Below, in pieces: positions 45,392-53,508 of a stretch of 56,704 bases of DNA. Numbering within the stretch: the first letter of the stretch is position 1; each line of letters opens with the position of its first letter. A program made the translations under genes and the position numbers. Source of the stretch: Noviherbaspirillum humi (GTDB taxonomy: Bacteria > Pseudomonadota > Gammaproteobacteria > Burkholderiales > Burkholderiaceae_D); contig NZ_FZOT01000023.1 of NCBI RefSeq assembly GCF_900188095.1, positions 1 through 56,704 of the forward strand, given 5' to 3'. Below the pieces are notes generated by a model. That model did no database searches, was not told where the DNA came from, and saw nothing but the letters and a program-made list of their open reading frames with translations.

Positions 45392-45436
45392 CTTTCCTTG
45401 AAGTTTTCGGATGGTCCGGAAACATTTCAAGGAAAG
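45392..45436 (+). promoter_or_regulatory. Long hairpin covering the alpA ribosome-binding site
   Basis: Bases 45392-45402 pair perfectly with 45426-45436 (11 bp). After a 2-base bulge, 45403-45411 pair with 45415-45423 (9 bp, one G-U) around a TGG loop. The alpA Shine-Dalgarno sequence AAGGAAAG (45429-45436) lies wholly in the right arm, five bases before ATG 45442. In RNA this would shut off translation; in DNA it is also a strong dyad for a repressor. Confidence 0.7.
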
Positions 45437-45441
45437 TTAAT

Positions 45442-45660
45442 ATGGTTATGCAGATCCAAACGGCGCTAAAGATTCTCCGTCGCCGTCATGTCGAAGCAAA
45501 AACCGGCCTCGCCCGCTCCAGCATCTACCAGCGCATTGCCGCTGGCTCCTTCCCAAAACCGATCAATCTGGGCGGCCCCCGCGCCGTCGGCTGGGTCGAA
45601 TCCGAAATCGATCAGTGGATCGAGGAGCGGATGATTGCAAGTCGCAAGGAGGAGCAGTAA
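45442..45660 (+). CDS. alpA: AlpA-family transcriptional activator
   Basis: 72 aa with the AlpA/excisionase-like winged helix: ILRRRHVEAKTGLARSSIYQRIAAGSFPKPINLGGPRAVGWVESEIDQWIEER, matching the family nearly end to end. In P4-like satellites and phage-inducible islands AlpA activates the integrase/excision or replication genes. ATG 45442 has AAGGAAAG at the right distance, but that site lies within a stable hairpin. Its stop overlaps the next start by one base (TAATG), indicating translational coupling to the primase-fragment gene. Confidence 0.88.
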   Translation: MVMQIQTALKILRRRHVEAKTGLARSSIYQRIAAGSFPKPINLGGPRAVGWVESEIDQWIEERMIASRKEEQ

Positions 45661-46082
45661 TGGCGATCCAGACGCTCCTCAACTGCCTGCATAAAGTACG
45701 TAAAACCGGTCAGAATCGCTGGATGGCCTGCTGCCCGGCGCATGACGACCGCGTTCCAAGCTTGTTGATCAGCGAAACTCCCGATGGTTTTCCACGCTTC
45801 CACTGCTTCGCGGGCTGCTCGAAGGAAGAAGTGCTGACTGCCGTTGGACTGGACTTGGAAGAGCTCTTGCCTTTCATCCCTGCCGGCGTCCACTTCGCAA
45901 AAAAGGAGCGGCGCCTGTGGCACTGGCAGGACATTCTCCAAGCTATGAGCTTGGATCTCTTTATCGTCTTTCAGTACGCCAAACAGATGCAGTATGGGCA
46001 ACCCCTCGACGACGACCAGCTGCTGCATCTGGTGGAGTGCATCGGCCGCATTCAGGCTGCTATGGGATTGGCCAATGAATAA
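45660..46082 (+). CDS. CHC2-type zinc-ribbon primase-like protein
   Basis: 140 aa. The N-terminal CHC2 zinc ribbon has ligands in CPAH (Cys25, His28) and HCFAGC (Cys49, Cys53), with DDRVPSLLI between them, as in DnaG and satellite primases. The TOPRIM polymerase domain is absent; the remainder is an alpha-helical tail (DIFxxW-like DILQAMSLDLFIVFQYAKQM). It is a stand-alone zinc-binding module that could load with the DUF927 helicase encoded next. ATG 45660 overlaps the alpA stop; the 3' end overlaps the next gene by 8 bases (ATGAATAA). Confidence 0.82.
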   Translation: MAIQTLLNCLHKVRKTGQNRWMACCPAHDDRVPSLLISETPDGFPRFHCFAGCSKEEVLTAVGLDLEELLPFIPAGVHFAKKERRLWHWQDILQAMSLDLFIVFQYAKQMQYGQPLDDDQLLHLVECIGRIQAAMGLANE

Positions 46083-48036
46083 GTCCATCGAACGCGGGCA
46101 GGCAATCTTGGCATCCATGGCAGAAGATCCCGAGAATCGGCTTAAGTCAGCAGCTGTTATCGAACGGCTCGAGATCGTATCCGGCTACGAGGATGCGAAA
46201 GCTGCCGTGACAGGCGTGGCAGACGTGAAGGCAAGCGAAAACGAGGCTTTGGATGTCTCGGCTGGTGAACTCGCTGACGTTACAGCCGTAACATCAGCTC
46301 CCAAGGTGGTGCTCTCGGTGCCCGACGACGAGCGTCCGTGCTTCCGCGTTGTTGACGTCAACACCGAACTGCAAGAGACCGGGTTCGTGCTGCGTCCCGG
46401 TGTCTGGCATTTCGGTATCAGGGTTAGCAGGCAGGACGGCTCCTCTCAGCTAACCCAACAGTGGGCGTGCTCGCCGCTGCATATCGAAGCCATTACCCGT
46501 GACGAAAACGACGCCCACTTCGGCCGCAAGTTGCGCTTCGTGAACTCACTGGATCAGTGGCGTACATGGAGCATGCCCATGGAATTACTTAAGGGAAATG
46601 GCGAGGAGTTGCGGGGCGAACTGCTGTCCATGGGCGTGCACATCGACCCGAACGGGCACAAGCTGCTTGGCCAGTATTTGCAATCGGAGATTCCGCAAAC
46701 TCGTCTTAAGTGCACCCTTCAAGTGGGCTGGTGCGGCAACGCTTTTGTACTGCCAAACCGCGTGATCGGCCCGGATGCCGACCAGGTTATTTTCCAGACC
46801 GGCGAGCGCTATCTCGACGAATACGCACAAGCCGGAACGCTAGAAGGCTGGCAGACGAGCATCTCGGCAAGAGCGTCCGGCAACCCGCTGCTCCTGTTGT
46901 CGATTGCAGCCTCCTTCGCCGGCCCGCTTTTGGCCAAGTGCCATGCCGACAACTTCGGCATTCACTTTGTTGGTAATTCTTCGACTGGCAAAACAACGTT
47001 GGTCACCGTGTCAAGTGCGACCTGGGGCGGCCCAGGAAATCGCCGTAGCTGGCGCGCCACCGCCAATGGTATGGAAGGCATAGCGGCACTGTTCAACGAC
47101 GGCCTACTTGTTCTGGACGAAATCAGCGAGTGCAACCCGCGTGAAGTCGGTGCCATCGTCTACATGCTTGCGAATGGACACGGTAAGCAGCGCGCCAGAC
47201 GCAGCGGCAGCGCCCGAAGTGTCCAGCGCTGGCGCTGCATCGTGCTTTCCACGGGCGAGCGCACGATCGCCACTTCAATGGAAGAAGGCGGCGAGCAGGC
47301 TAAGGCGGGCCAGGCAGTGCGCCTGCTCGACATCTCGGTGGAACGCATCCATGGGGCTTGGGACGACTTGCACGACACAGAATCCGGCGCTGCATTTTCC
47401 GACGCCTTGCGCCAGGCTGCCGCCACTAATTACGGCCACGCCGGCCCGGCATTTCTACAGAAGCTCGCTGAGGAGCCACGTGATCTGGTGCACTATTTGG
47501 AGAAAATCAAATCCTTGCCGCAATTCCAGATCCCTGGCGCTGAAGGCCAGGAAAAACGTGCGGCGCAGCATCTGGCACTGATCGCGCTAGCGGGCGAACT
47601 CGCCACCGAATTCGGCGTCACTGGCTGGCGGGAAGGCGAAGCGCTCGAGGCAGCAGCCGAGGCATTGAAGCTGTGGCATGACATGAGGGGGAGCGGCAAC
47701 AGCGAGCGCCGGGACATGCTCGGCCAACTGCAAGAGTTTATCGACCGCCATGGCGACAGCCGCTTCTCCTCCACGGACCCGGTTCAGGAAGGCGCGATGC
47801 GGCACAACCGCGCGGGCTGGTGGCGCGAGAGTGCCAATGGCCGTCAGTACTTGTTCACGGCTACTGGGATGCGCGAGGCGCTTAAGGGATTCGACTTCAA
47901 GCGAGCGCTCAAAGTGCTGGCAGCGGCTGGGGTACTGCCACCACCAAACAGCAGCGGCGAGCATGCACAAAGCCCGCGTATCCAAGGCCAGACGCGGCGC
48001 GTCTACATCGTCAACCCAGACCGGCTGGAAGACTGA
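46075..48036 (+). CDS. DUF927 replicative helicase/NTPase
   Basis: 653 aa. After a roughly 110-residue linker with repeated Val-Thr units comes a DUF927 helicase-like core: GNPLLLLSIAASFAGPLLAKCHADNFGIHFVGNSSTGKTT with Walker A GNSSTGKT near residue 300, Walker B LLVLDEISE near 343, and TANGMEGIAALFND between them; a sensor-like LSTGE lies near 393. The C-terminal part is a winged-helix-like region ending RRVYIVNPDRL. DUF927 proteins unwind DNA during replication of satellites, plasmids and islands. ATG 46075 is placed in the ATGAATAA overlap with the CHC2 gene. Confidence 0.88.
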   Translation: MNKSIERGQAILASMAEDPENRLKSAAVIERLEIVSGYEDAKAAVTGVADVKASENEALDVSAGELADVTAVTSAPKVVLSVPDDERPCFRVVDVNTELQETGFVLRPGVWHFGIRVSRQDGSSQLTQQWACSPLHIEAITRDENDAHFGRKLRFVNSLDQWRTWSMPMELLKGNGEELRGELLSMGVHIDPNGHKLLGQYLQSEIPQTRLKCTLQVGWCGNAFVLPNRVIGPDADQVIFQTGERYLDEYAQAGTLEGWQTSISARASGNPLLLLSIAASFAGPLLAKCHADNFGIHFVGNSSTGKTTLVTVSSATWGGPGNRRSWRATANGMEGIAALFNDGLLVLDEISECNPREVGAIVYMLANGHGKQRARRSGSARSVQRWRCIVLSTGERTIATSMEEGGEQAKAGQAVRLLDISVERIHGAWDDLHDTESGAAFSDALRQAAATNYGHAGPAFLQKLAEEPRDLVHYLEKIKSLPQFQIPGAEGQEKRAAQHLALIALAGELATEFGVTGWREGEALEAAAEALKLWHDMRGSGNSERRDMLGQLQEFIDRHGDSRFSSTDPVQEGAMRHNRAGWWRESANGRQYLFTATGMREALKGFDFKRALKVLAAAGVLPPPNSSGEHAQSPRIQGQTRRVYIVNPDRLED

Positions 48037-48037
48037 C

Positions 48038-48598
48038 ATGGGGATCGCATCCTTGCTGGGCAAGCTCAGAAATGATGGCGTCACGCCTGTCACGGTTGCT
48101 CGATCGGATGACGTAACGGCGGAAGCTAGACCGGAACTAGCTGTAACGCTTGAAACGGCTGTCACGGCACAAATTTCCATAGCCACCAATTCAGATGAAG
48201 CTGCCGTTTCCCTCGTTTCGATAGACAGTTTGCTGTCCTTGAAATTCTCTGAAAAGGCGGAGATCCAGGCGTGGCTGGACCATATTGGTGAGAGTGATCC
48301 GCTTATCGTCTCCGCAGTGTTTAGCGTGGCCGCCGCTAATGTTCCCGAAAAAATACGTCTGCTCGCATATATCAAGGAACAGAACACGGAACGCTATACG
48401 TTTGGCGATCGTCGATATTGTGACGAGTGCGCGAATTTGCTGGCAAACGGTAAGTGCCTGGCTGCTCAGCGCCGACAGTTGCTGACCAGTTCGTCTTTGA
48501 CACCGATTCTCGACATACGTCATCGCTGTGGCGCTTTTGAGGCACGCCAGCTAAACGGGCCAGGAAGGAACTTGGAAAAGGATGACAACTATGAATAA
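48038..48598 (+). CDS. Small Cys-containing island protein with iteron-bearing 5' end
   Basis: 186 aa. The first 45 residues are a Val-Thr-rich linker. A helical middle (EKAEIQAWLDHIGESDPLIVSAVFSVAAANVPEKIRLLAYIKEQ) follows, and the end carries YCDECANLL...GKCL and HRC, four Cys that could bind one metal ion. The family is not recognised by name; proteins with a similar helical middle and Cys tail accompany DUF927 genes on islands. ATG 48038 lies one base beyond the preceding stop. Its 3' end overlaps the small terminase start by 8 bases. Its 5' DNA holds a cluster of GT(C/A)ACG repeats. Confidence 0.7.
   Translation: MGIASLLGKLRNDGVTPVTVARSDDVTAEARPELAVTLETAVTAQISIATNSDEAAVSLVSIDSLLSLKFSEKAEIQAWLDHIGESDPLIVSAVFSVAAANVPEKIRLLAYIKEQNTERYTFGDRRYCDECANLLANGKCLAAQRRQLLTSSSLTPILDIRHRCGAFEARQLNGPGRNLEKDDNYE
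48080..48168 (+). repeat. Iteron-like cluster of GT(C/A)ACG octamers
   Basis: Five octamers of form GT(C/A)ACG(G/C)(C/T) occur at 48080-48087, 48089-48096, 48113-48120, 48143-48150 and 48161-48168; a variant GAAACGGC lies at 48152-48159. All are on the + strand. A related inverted repeat, GTTAC-AGCC-GTAAC, lies at 46279-46292 inside the helicase gene. Both sites also encode Val-Thr-rich linkers, so a protein-level cause is possible. The density fits binding sites for the island replication protein. Confidence 0.5.
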
Positions 48599-49013
48599 GC
48601 TTGTTGAAGCGGGCAAGCGTGGCCGAGGGCAACCACCGAAGGAGCCGCCGCCCGACGCGGCGGAGCGCATTAGGGCGCTGGCGGCCGACGGCTTTTCCAT
48701 GCGTGGCGTTGCTGCTGGCCTTGGTGTCGTGCAGGATACCTTGCGCAAATGGTTTGATCACGACCAGGCGTTGAAAGAAGCGTTCGAGCTCGGTCGCGAG
48801 CGAGAGCGGCACGTGTTGCACAATGTCCTGTACCGGGCGGCCGTTGAGGACGGCAATCTGACCGCGGCGATGTTCCTGTTGAAATCCAGGCACGGTTACA
48901 AGGAAGGTCAGGATCCGAGCGAAGCAGGCGGGCGCGTGACCATAAATTTCTCCTTGCCAGCAGCCATGCCGGCTGCCAATTTTATGACGGTGAGCCATGA
49001 CTCCAACGCTTAG
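48591..49013 (+). CDS. Small terminase subunit-like protein (TerS)
   Basis: 140 aa. The N-terminal helix-turn-helix (AAERIRALAADGFSMRGVAAGLGVVQDTLRKWFDHDQALKEAFELGRERE) is the DNA-recognition part of phage small terminases. A central helix (HNVLYRAAVEDGNLTAAMFLLKSRHGYKE) and a short C-terminal tail follow. The last frame bases overlap the large terminase by 17 bases, the normal terS-terL arrangement. ATG 48591 has AAGGA eight bases upstream and is preferred to ATG 48582. It should select the DNA to be packaged. Confidence 0.82.
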   Translation: MNKLVEAGKRGRGQPPKEPPPDAAERIRALAADGFSMRGVAAGLGVVQDTLRKWFDHDQALKEAFELGRERERHVLHNVLYRAAVEDGNLTAAMFLLKSRHGYKEGQDPSEAGGRVTINFSLPAAMPAANFMTVSHDSNA

Positions 49014-50364
49014 CTTCAGCCAATTCCAGCAAAAGGTCATGCTGGTGCCTGAGGAGTTTGACCTGTTCTTAGGTGGGGGCCGGGGTGGCGGCAAATCTTA
49101 TGCAATTGCGCTCTTGGTACTGCGTCATATCGAGCAGTATGGTGAGCGCGCGCGGGTGCTGTATATCCGTCGCAGCTATAAAGGGTTGGCCGACTTTGAG
49201 ATGGTTACCCGTGAGCTGTTCGCCAAGGTCTACTCTACAGCCGCTCGCTACAACGCCGCGGAGCACATCTGGCGTTTTCCAAACGGCGGCTATGTGGAGT
49301 TCGGCCAGCTCGAAAGCCACGCAGATTATGCCAAGTACCAGGGGCGCTCTTTTACCTTGCTCTTAATCGATGAAGCGGGCCAATTTGCAACGCCAGATTT
49401 GCTTGATCTCCTGCGCTCGAATCTGCGTGGACCGAAAGAAATCCCGGTAAGGATGGTCATTGCGGCTAACCCCGGCGGTCCCGGGCACTTCTGGTTAGCA
49501 AAGCGCTATGTATTCCAGACGGCGCCATGGCAACCGTTTAAAGAAGTGAAGTCAGGCCGAACCTGGGTGTACGCCCCGTCGACTTTCACTGGGAATGAGT
49601 TCATTGACCGCGAGCAGTACCGGCAGCAACTGTACAGCTCATGCCCGGACGATCCCGAATTGTTGCGGGCATGGATAGAGGGCGACTGGGCGGTCAACCG
49701 CGGCGCTTATTTTGCTAGTGTGCTGGATGAAAACCGCAATGCCATAAATCCGTGGAAAGCGGTACCAGCTGGGTGGGACACGTTCCTGGCGCATGACTTT
49801 GGCTCGTCAGCCCCTTCGGTGACCTATGTCGTAGTTCGTTCGCCCGGGGCCCAAGGACCGGACGGAAGCTATTACGCCCGGGATAGCCTGATACTGCTGG
49901 ATGAGTTGGCTACGGCGAAGCGCGATCAGTCAAATGTGGGCCTGGGGTGGACTGTGCCAATACTGGCTGAATCGATCATCGAGATGTGCAAACAATGGGG
50001 AATCCGGGCTGCTGGCGTGGCTGACGATGCCATTTTCGCTCGCTGCGGCCACAGCGCTGGCTCCATCGCTGATGAGTTCATGCGTATGGGCGTCTACTTT
50101 TCCCCTGCCAAGAAAGCCGACCGGCTAACAGGCTGGAACATTATGCGACGATTGTTGGCGGATGCGGGCAAGGTTGATTGCCCAGGTCTTTACATTAGTA
50201 GAAACTGTCAATATTTTTGGGAAACCGTACCTTATCTTGGCCGGGACCAGAAACGGATTGAAGATGTTGATAGCAGCGGTCCAGACCACGCTGCTGATGC
50301 TGTGCGATATGGATGCCTACGACGTAGCAACGAGGTGGTGATTATGAATCTAGTAGGATTTTAA
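48997..50364 (+). CDS. Large terminase subunit (TerL)
   Basis: A 455-aa packaging motor and nuclease. Walker A GGGRGGGKS is at residues 26-34, Walker B LLLIDEAGQF near 125, and the coupling motif AANPGGPGH near 150. The RNase-H-fold nuclease has Asp residues in HDFGSS (about 266), VADDAIF (about 342) and DHAADAV (about 430). All catalytic residues are present and the length is normal. In complete phages, portal and capsid genes follow directly; here a 230-base gap leads to an unrelated cyclase gene on the other strand, so the packaging machinery stands alone. Confidence 0.92.
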   Translation: MTPTLSFSQFQQKVMLVPEEFDLFLGGGRGGGKSYAIALLVLRHIEQYGERARVLYIRRSYKGLADFEMVTRELFAKVYSTAARYNAAEHIWRFPNGGYVEFGQLESHADYAKYQGRSFTLLLIDEAGQFATPDLLDLLRSNLRGPKEIPVRMVIAANPGGPGHFWLAKRYVFQTAPWQPFKEVKSGRTWVYAPSTFTGNEFIDREQYRQQLYSSCPDDPELLRAWIEGDWAVNRGAYFASVLDENRNAINPWKAVPAGWDTFLAHDFGSSAPSVTYVVVRSPGAQGPDGSYYARDSLILLDELATAKRDQSNVGLGWTVPILAESIIEMCKQWGIRAAGVADDAIFARCGHSAGSIADEFMRMGVYFSPAKKADRLTGWNIMRRLLADAGKVDCPGLYISRNCQYFWETVPYLGRDQKRIEDVDSSGPDHAADAVRYGCLRRSNEVVIMNLVGF

Positions 50365-50576
50365 AGGGATTTTTTCGTCGCCTAAAAAGCTTGACTCGCA
50401 CGCTAGTGGGATAGAGATATTTCTTCTGCCTACCGCTTAGACTGCTTCAACATGGCTGAGTACGTTGAGTTTGTGCGGTGGGTCCGCCTTAGTTGCTCTT
50501 AGACGGTCGCATAAGGCGACTCACGGCCATAAGCCGACGTTTGGACTTGTGTAGTCTAAAAACACGATTACGCAAG

Positions 50577-50593
50577 CTTCGTTAGTAACGAAG
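50577..50593. repeat. Perfect 17-base palindrome between terminase and cyclase
   Basis: CTTCGTTA (50577-50584) and TAACGAAG (50586-50593) flank one G. It lies in the 233-base gap 50365-50597, next to the 3' end of the cyclase gene. It has no T-run, so it is not a typical terminator. The rest of the gap shows no gene. Confidence 0.6.
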
Positions 50594-50597
50594 TCAA

Positions 50598-51731
50598 CTA
50601 CACGGTTATCGAATCATCGATAGCGTTCATTTCTATCAAGTTGCGTCCTCTTTGCTTGGCACGATAGAGCAGGGCATCTGCCCGACGAATGCCATGTTCA
50701 ACCGGCTCGTCTAAGGTCAACTCAACCAGACCGGCAGAAAAGGTGTAGGAAATTTTGCCAGCCTGATTCAGTAGATGTGCATGCTGGACCTGTTGGCGCA
50801 TCCGCTCGAGTACGCCATGCGCATCCTGAAGGATCGTACCTGGAAGATATAGCAGAAATTCTTCCCCACCCCAACGCGCTAGCACGTCATTTTTTCGTAG
50901 CTGTCGCCGTCCAAGTTGCGCAAACTGTTTGAGAACCTCATCGCCAGTATCATGGCCATAAAGATCATTAATCTTTTTGAAACCGTCAAGGTCAAGCAGC
51001 GCGAGGCAAAAAGATGTTACGGATGGCGTTCTTCGCTGTTCTTGACAGCGAAGCAGCTCAGCCATGTAGCGCCGGTTCGGCAGTGAAGTAAGTTCGTCGG
51101 TGGTCGCCAGCATTCGATTGGTCTCGGCCGCAACTCGAAGTTCCTCCCGTTGCGCTTTCAAGCTCGAACGCAGATCACTCAGCCTGCCGTTAATGACGCC
51201 CACTACCAACAGGGCAGAGCCGGCAAGCATGGAGTGAAGGAGTTCGGTCTTGAGATCGAAAAACTGGGGTACGGTGAATGGCATTGAAAGCATCGCCCCG
51301 CCCAGAAACACCACCACAAAAATGCTGAGCGCACGTGCCTCGCGAGCTTTCAATGAAAAAGCGGAAAAGATAAGCACTACGAACAGCCCCAACAAGGTTG
51401 CACCTCGCAGCGGTCCCTGTCCGGTATAGGCAAGGGCCACGCAAAAGATGGCAAACCAGGACTGGTAAATGGAAAGCTGAGCCGTGGTGATGCCAAGACG
51501 CTCGTGTTTCCGGATCACCCAAAAAAAGGCCGCCTCGCCCATAAGCACGAGCACGGTAAAGATAGTGGCAATCAGACGAGAAGCCTCGCCAAACTCGACA
51601 TCTATCCACAGGAAGGCCAATGCGAAGGCGTATAGCAACAACGTTGCGCCCCAATAAGCAATTAGCCGGCGCATCCTAGAATCGCTGCCGGCAGCCTTAT
51701 CAAGTATCCAAGTACCAAGTCGCATTACCAT
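50598..51731 (-). CDS. Membrane-bound diguanylate cyclase
   Basis: 377 aa. Six TM helices in residues about 22-190 form a membrane sensor region, then a short coiled linker and a GGDEF domain (about 205-370). The domain has ATTDELTSLPNRRYM, DLDGFKKINDLYGHDTGD, the active-site signature GGEEF near 293, and ADALLYRAKQRGRN. It should make c-di-GMP. No RxxD inhibitory site was recognised at the usual position. It faces the terminase on the opposite strand and is not obviously part of a phage module; it may be island cargo or a host gene beyond the island. The start is ATG 51731, with ATG 51725 as an alternative. Confidence 0.87.
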   Translation of the reverse strand: MVMRLGTWILDKAAGSDSRMRRLIAYWGATLLLYAFALAFLWIDVEFGEASRLIATIFTVLVLMGEAAFFWVIRKHERLGITTAQLSIYQSWFAIFCVALAYTGQGPLRGATLLGLFVVLIFSAFSLKAREARALSIFVVVFLGGAMLSMPFTVPQFFDLKTELLHSMLAGSALLVVGVINGRLSDLRSSLKAQREELRVAAETNRMLATTDELTSLPNRRYMAELLRCQEQRRTPSVTSFCLALLDLDGFKKINDLYGHDTGDEVLKQFAQLGRRQLRKNDVLARWGGEEFLLYLPGTILQDAHGVLERMRQQVQHAHLLNQAGKISYTFSAGLVELTLDEPVEHGIRRADALLYRAKQRGRNLIEMNAIDDSITV

Positions 51732-52109
51732 TCTGGAAAGATGGAAAATGATAGGAGCTAAGAATGAGCCGCCCTTTATTGTTACTTTACAGAAAGTGGC
51801 TTAAGGAATCTATAGCTCATAGACGGCATCCCATTGTCATTTATTCACTGATCGGCGGGGCGAATGGAGAACTTCAATCGCCCTACACCCTATTGCTGCG
51901 TGGCGGCAGTCCAATCCTAGAGATTCACTCACCTGTAATCGCCCACGTTTGCCGAAACATTTAGCCAGCAATGCGATACTGCTATTACTGCGCAGTCGCA
52001 TGCAGGGAAATGCGTTGGATATGACGGGTTCGTGCTCCTACTTTGCGGAATATCGGCGCTTCTGGGAATGAGCTAATTACGGGAGGATTTATCGACAGAT
52101 TGGAGGCAT
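51732..52109. other. Intergenic region upstream of the cyclase
   Basis: This 378-base stretch precedes the minus-strand terminator at 52110. It must contain the cyclase promoter. A 66-codon frame at 51764-51964 (+) has no recognisable product or good ribosome-binding site. Nothing else was seen. Confidence 0.4.
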
Positions 52110-52140
52110 AAAAAACCCAAGCCTCAATGAGGACTTGGGT
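52110..52140 (-). terminator. Rho-independent terminator of the small lipoprotein gene
   Basis: Read on the minus strand, a stem made of 52140-52134 with 52121-52115, extended inward by CCTC/GAGG (52122-52125 with 52129-52132) around a 3-base loop with one unpaired base, is followed by a run of T (52115-52110). It lies 57 bases beyond the stop of the lipoprotein gene at 52197. Confidence 0.8.
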
Positions 52141-52196
52141 GAATCATTAGGGAGGAGCATCTAGTGCGATGATCTTCCCCGAAATGTCTAATGCTT

Positions 52197-52490
52197 TTAC
52201 TTACAAGCGTAAGCTCTACCAATCCATTCATTCGTCATGCTAGTTCCTTGCTGCGACCAAACAACATCGGTGGCCTTCAAATCTGCTGCCTGATTCATTG
52301 CTTTCGCTTTGGCGTTCCTTGAACCAATGCTTGAACTCAGGCCAACGAATACCGCATCTGCACCGTTGACATTACCTAGCAATTTGCACCGGCTTACATC
52401 CGAACTTAATGACTCACGAACTGAATTGGGCTGCATTGTTGTACAACCAACAATAGCAAAGAGTGCAACACTTAATACTGAAAAGTTCAT
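52197..52490 (-). CDS. Small lipoprotein, DUF4156-like
   Basis: 97 aa. The signal ends LFAIVGC, a lipobox with Cys17 as the lipidated residue. The mature part has CKLLGNVNGAD near residue 42 and a NQAADLKATDVVW segment followed by a final AYACK, the spacing of the DUF4156 outer-membrane lipoproteins. The open frame continues to 52748 upstream, but ATG 52490 begins the signal sequence and is chosen. The function is unknown. It is one of several small envelope proteins encoded between 52 and 56 kb. Confidence 0.7.
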   Translation of the reverse strand: MNFSVLSVALFAIVGCTTMQPNSVRESLSSDVSRCKLLGNVNGADAVFVGLSSSIGSRNAKAKAMNQAADLKATDVVWSQQGTSMTNEWIGRAYACK

Positions 52491-52856
52491 TTTGTGCTTC
52501 ACACAGGCCTCACAGGTAACGGATTGGTAATCAAAATACAACTGCGCCGCACAATACCTTATCTGCAACGAAGTGTATATAGAGAAACTTTGGGTGGTTC
52601 TGGTCAGGCTTGCTCGTTTGATTGACGCAGGAATAAGTAATGATAGCGAGTGAGATTGCGATGCGTCTATTTCGAAGTTGCTTCTCGGATTTTGGCAAAG
52701 ATGTTTGCTCTCTTCCGACACCTCAGTCAACATACCTTCCCTTTGCACTCAAGAGAGACCATAGAACCTCCGCCGTAATGCGAAGAAGTGATTTCTAAGG
52801 AAGTAAAAAGGCATTGCGACAGCGTAAAAGAGGCCCTTAGGATCACGGGACCTGCA

Positions 52857-53243
52857 ATGAAGAAGGCACTTTTACCTAATGAAAAACTACTTTTGATTGC
52901 CGTTTTTGCAACAGCCCCTGCTTGGGCATCTTGGACACAAGTGGCAACCCATGACGCTGCTGACGTCTATGTCGACCTCGCAACCGTTGAATCAGTCGGC
53001 AATTCCAAGCAGCTCTGGATGTTAGCTAACTTCAAAGAACGCGGTCAGGGTGGCGAACTGTCACTAAGATCCCACATTGAGATTGACTGTAGCCAACATG
53101 CCACCAGACAGTTAAAGGGATTTGGTCACGACGAGGCCATGGGAAAAGGCCAAATGATGTTTAGCGTATTCAAGCCAGGAGATTGGAAGGAAATCGAGGG
53201 GACAACTGGGGACGCGGTGATGAAGGTTGTTTGTAGCAGTTAG
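52857..53243 (+). CDS. Secreted protein resembling surface-adhesin protein E
   Basis: 128 aa with an N-terminal export signal (about residues 1-23, ending APAWAS). The mature part (WTQVATHDAADVYVDLATVESVGNSKQLWMLANFKERG ... EIDCSQHATRQL) has the beta-rich pattern of the surface-adhesin E family, including two Cys that may pair (IDC and the late VVC). ATG 52857 is chosen because it starts the signal peptide; the frame is open from 52788. The function is unproven. Confidence 0.65.
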   Translation: MKKALLPNEKLLLIAVFATAPAWASWTQVATHDAADVYVDLATVESVGNSKQLWMLANFKERGQGGELSLRSHIEIDCSQHATRQLKGFGHDEAMGKGQMMFSVFKPGDWKEIEGTTGDAVMKVVCSS

Positions 53244-53277
53244 ATTGCTCAAAGACGACTAGGAAGCAACTCCTGAA

Positions 53278-53508
53278 TCATCTTTCGTAATCTGGCGTCC
53301 CTAATCGCTTCAACAAGCGTCTCCACTGAGTAGAAAACCTGCTTCCACTCTTTTTGTAATACAAGACTAAGACTGGAGTCATTAACCCCTCAGGATCTGT
53401 GGAGGTGCCGCAGAATCCAAGTTGGTAGTCGGCAAAACCCGCAAGTAAGAAATCGCCAATTATCCTGGCTTGACGGAGTTGATCGTCGGCCCACTCTTTG
53501 TCGTTCAT
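53278..53508 (-). CDS. Hypothetical 76-aa protein
   Basis: A small charged frame with protein-like composition (DDQLRQARIIGDFLLAGFADY ... QWRRLLKRLG). It has no signal peptide, no TM segment and no recognised motif. The ribosome-binding site before ATG 53508 is weak. It converges on the secreted-protein gene with a 34-base gap. Coding status is uncertain. Confidence 0.4.
   Translation of the reverse strand: MNDKEWADDQLRQARIIGDFLLAGFADYQLGFCGTSTDPEGLMTPVLVLYYKKSGSRFSTQWRRLLKRLGTPDYER

Noticed and set aside
51764-51964. A 66-codon plus-strand frame
   Set aside because: No ribosome-binding site, no recognisable protein, and it lies in the cyclase promoter region.
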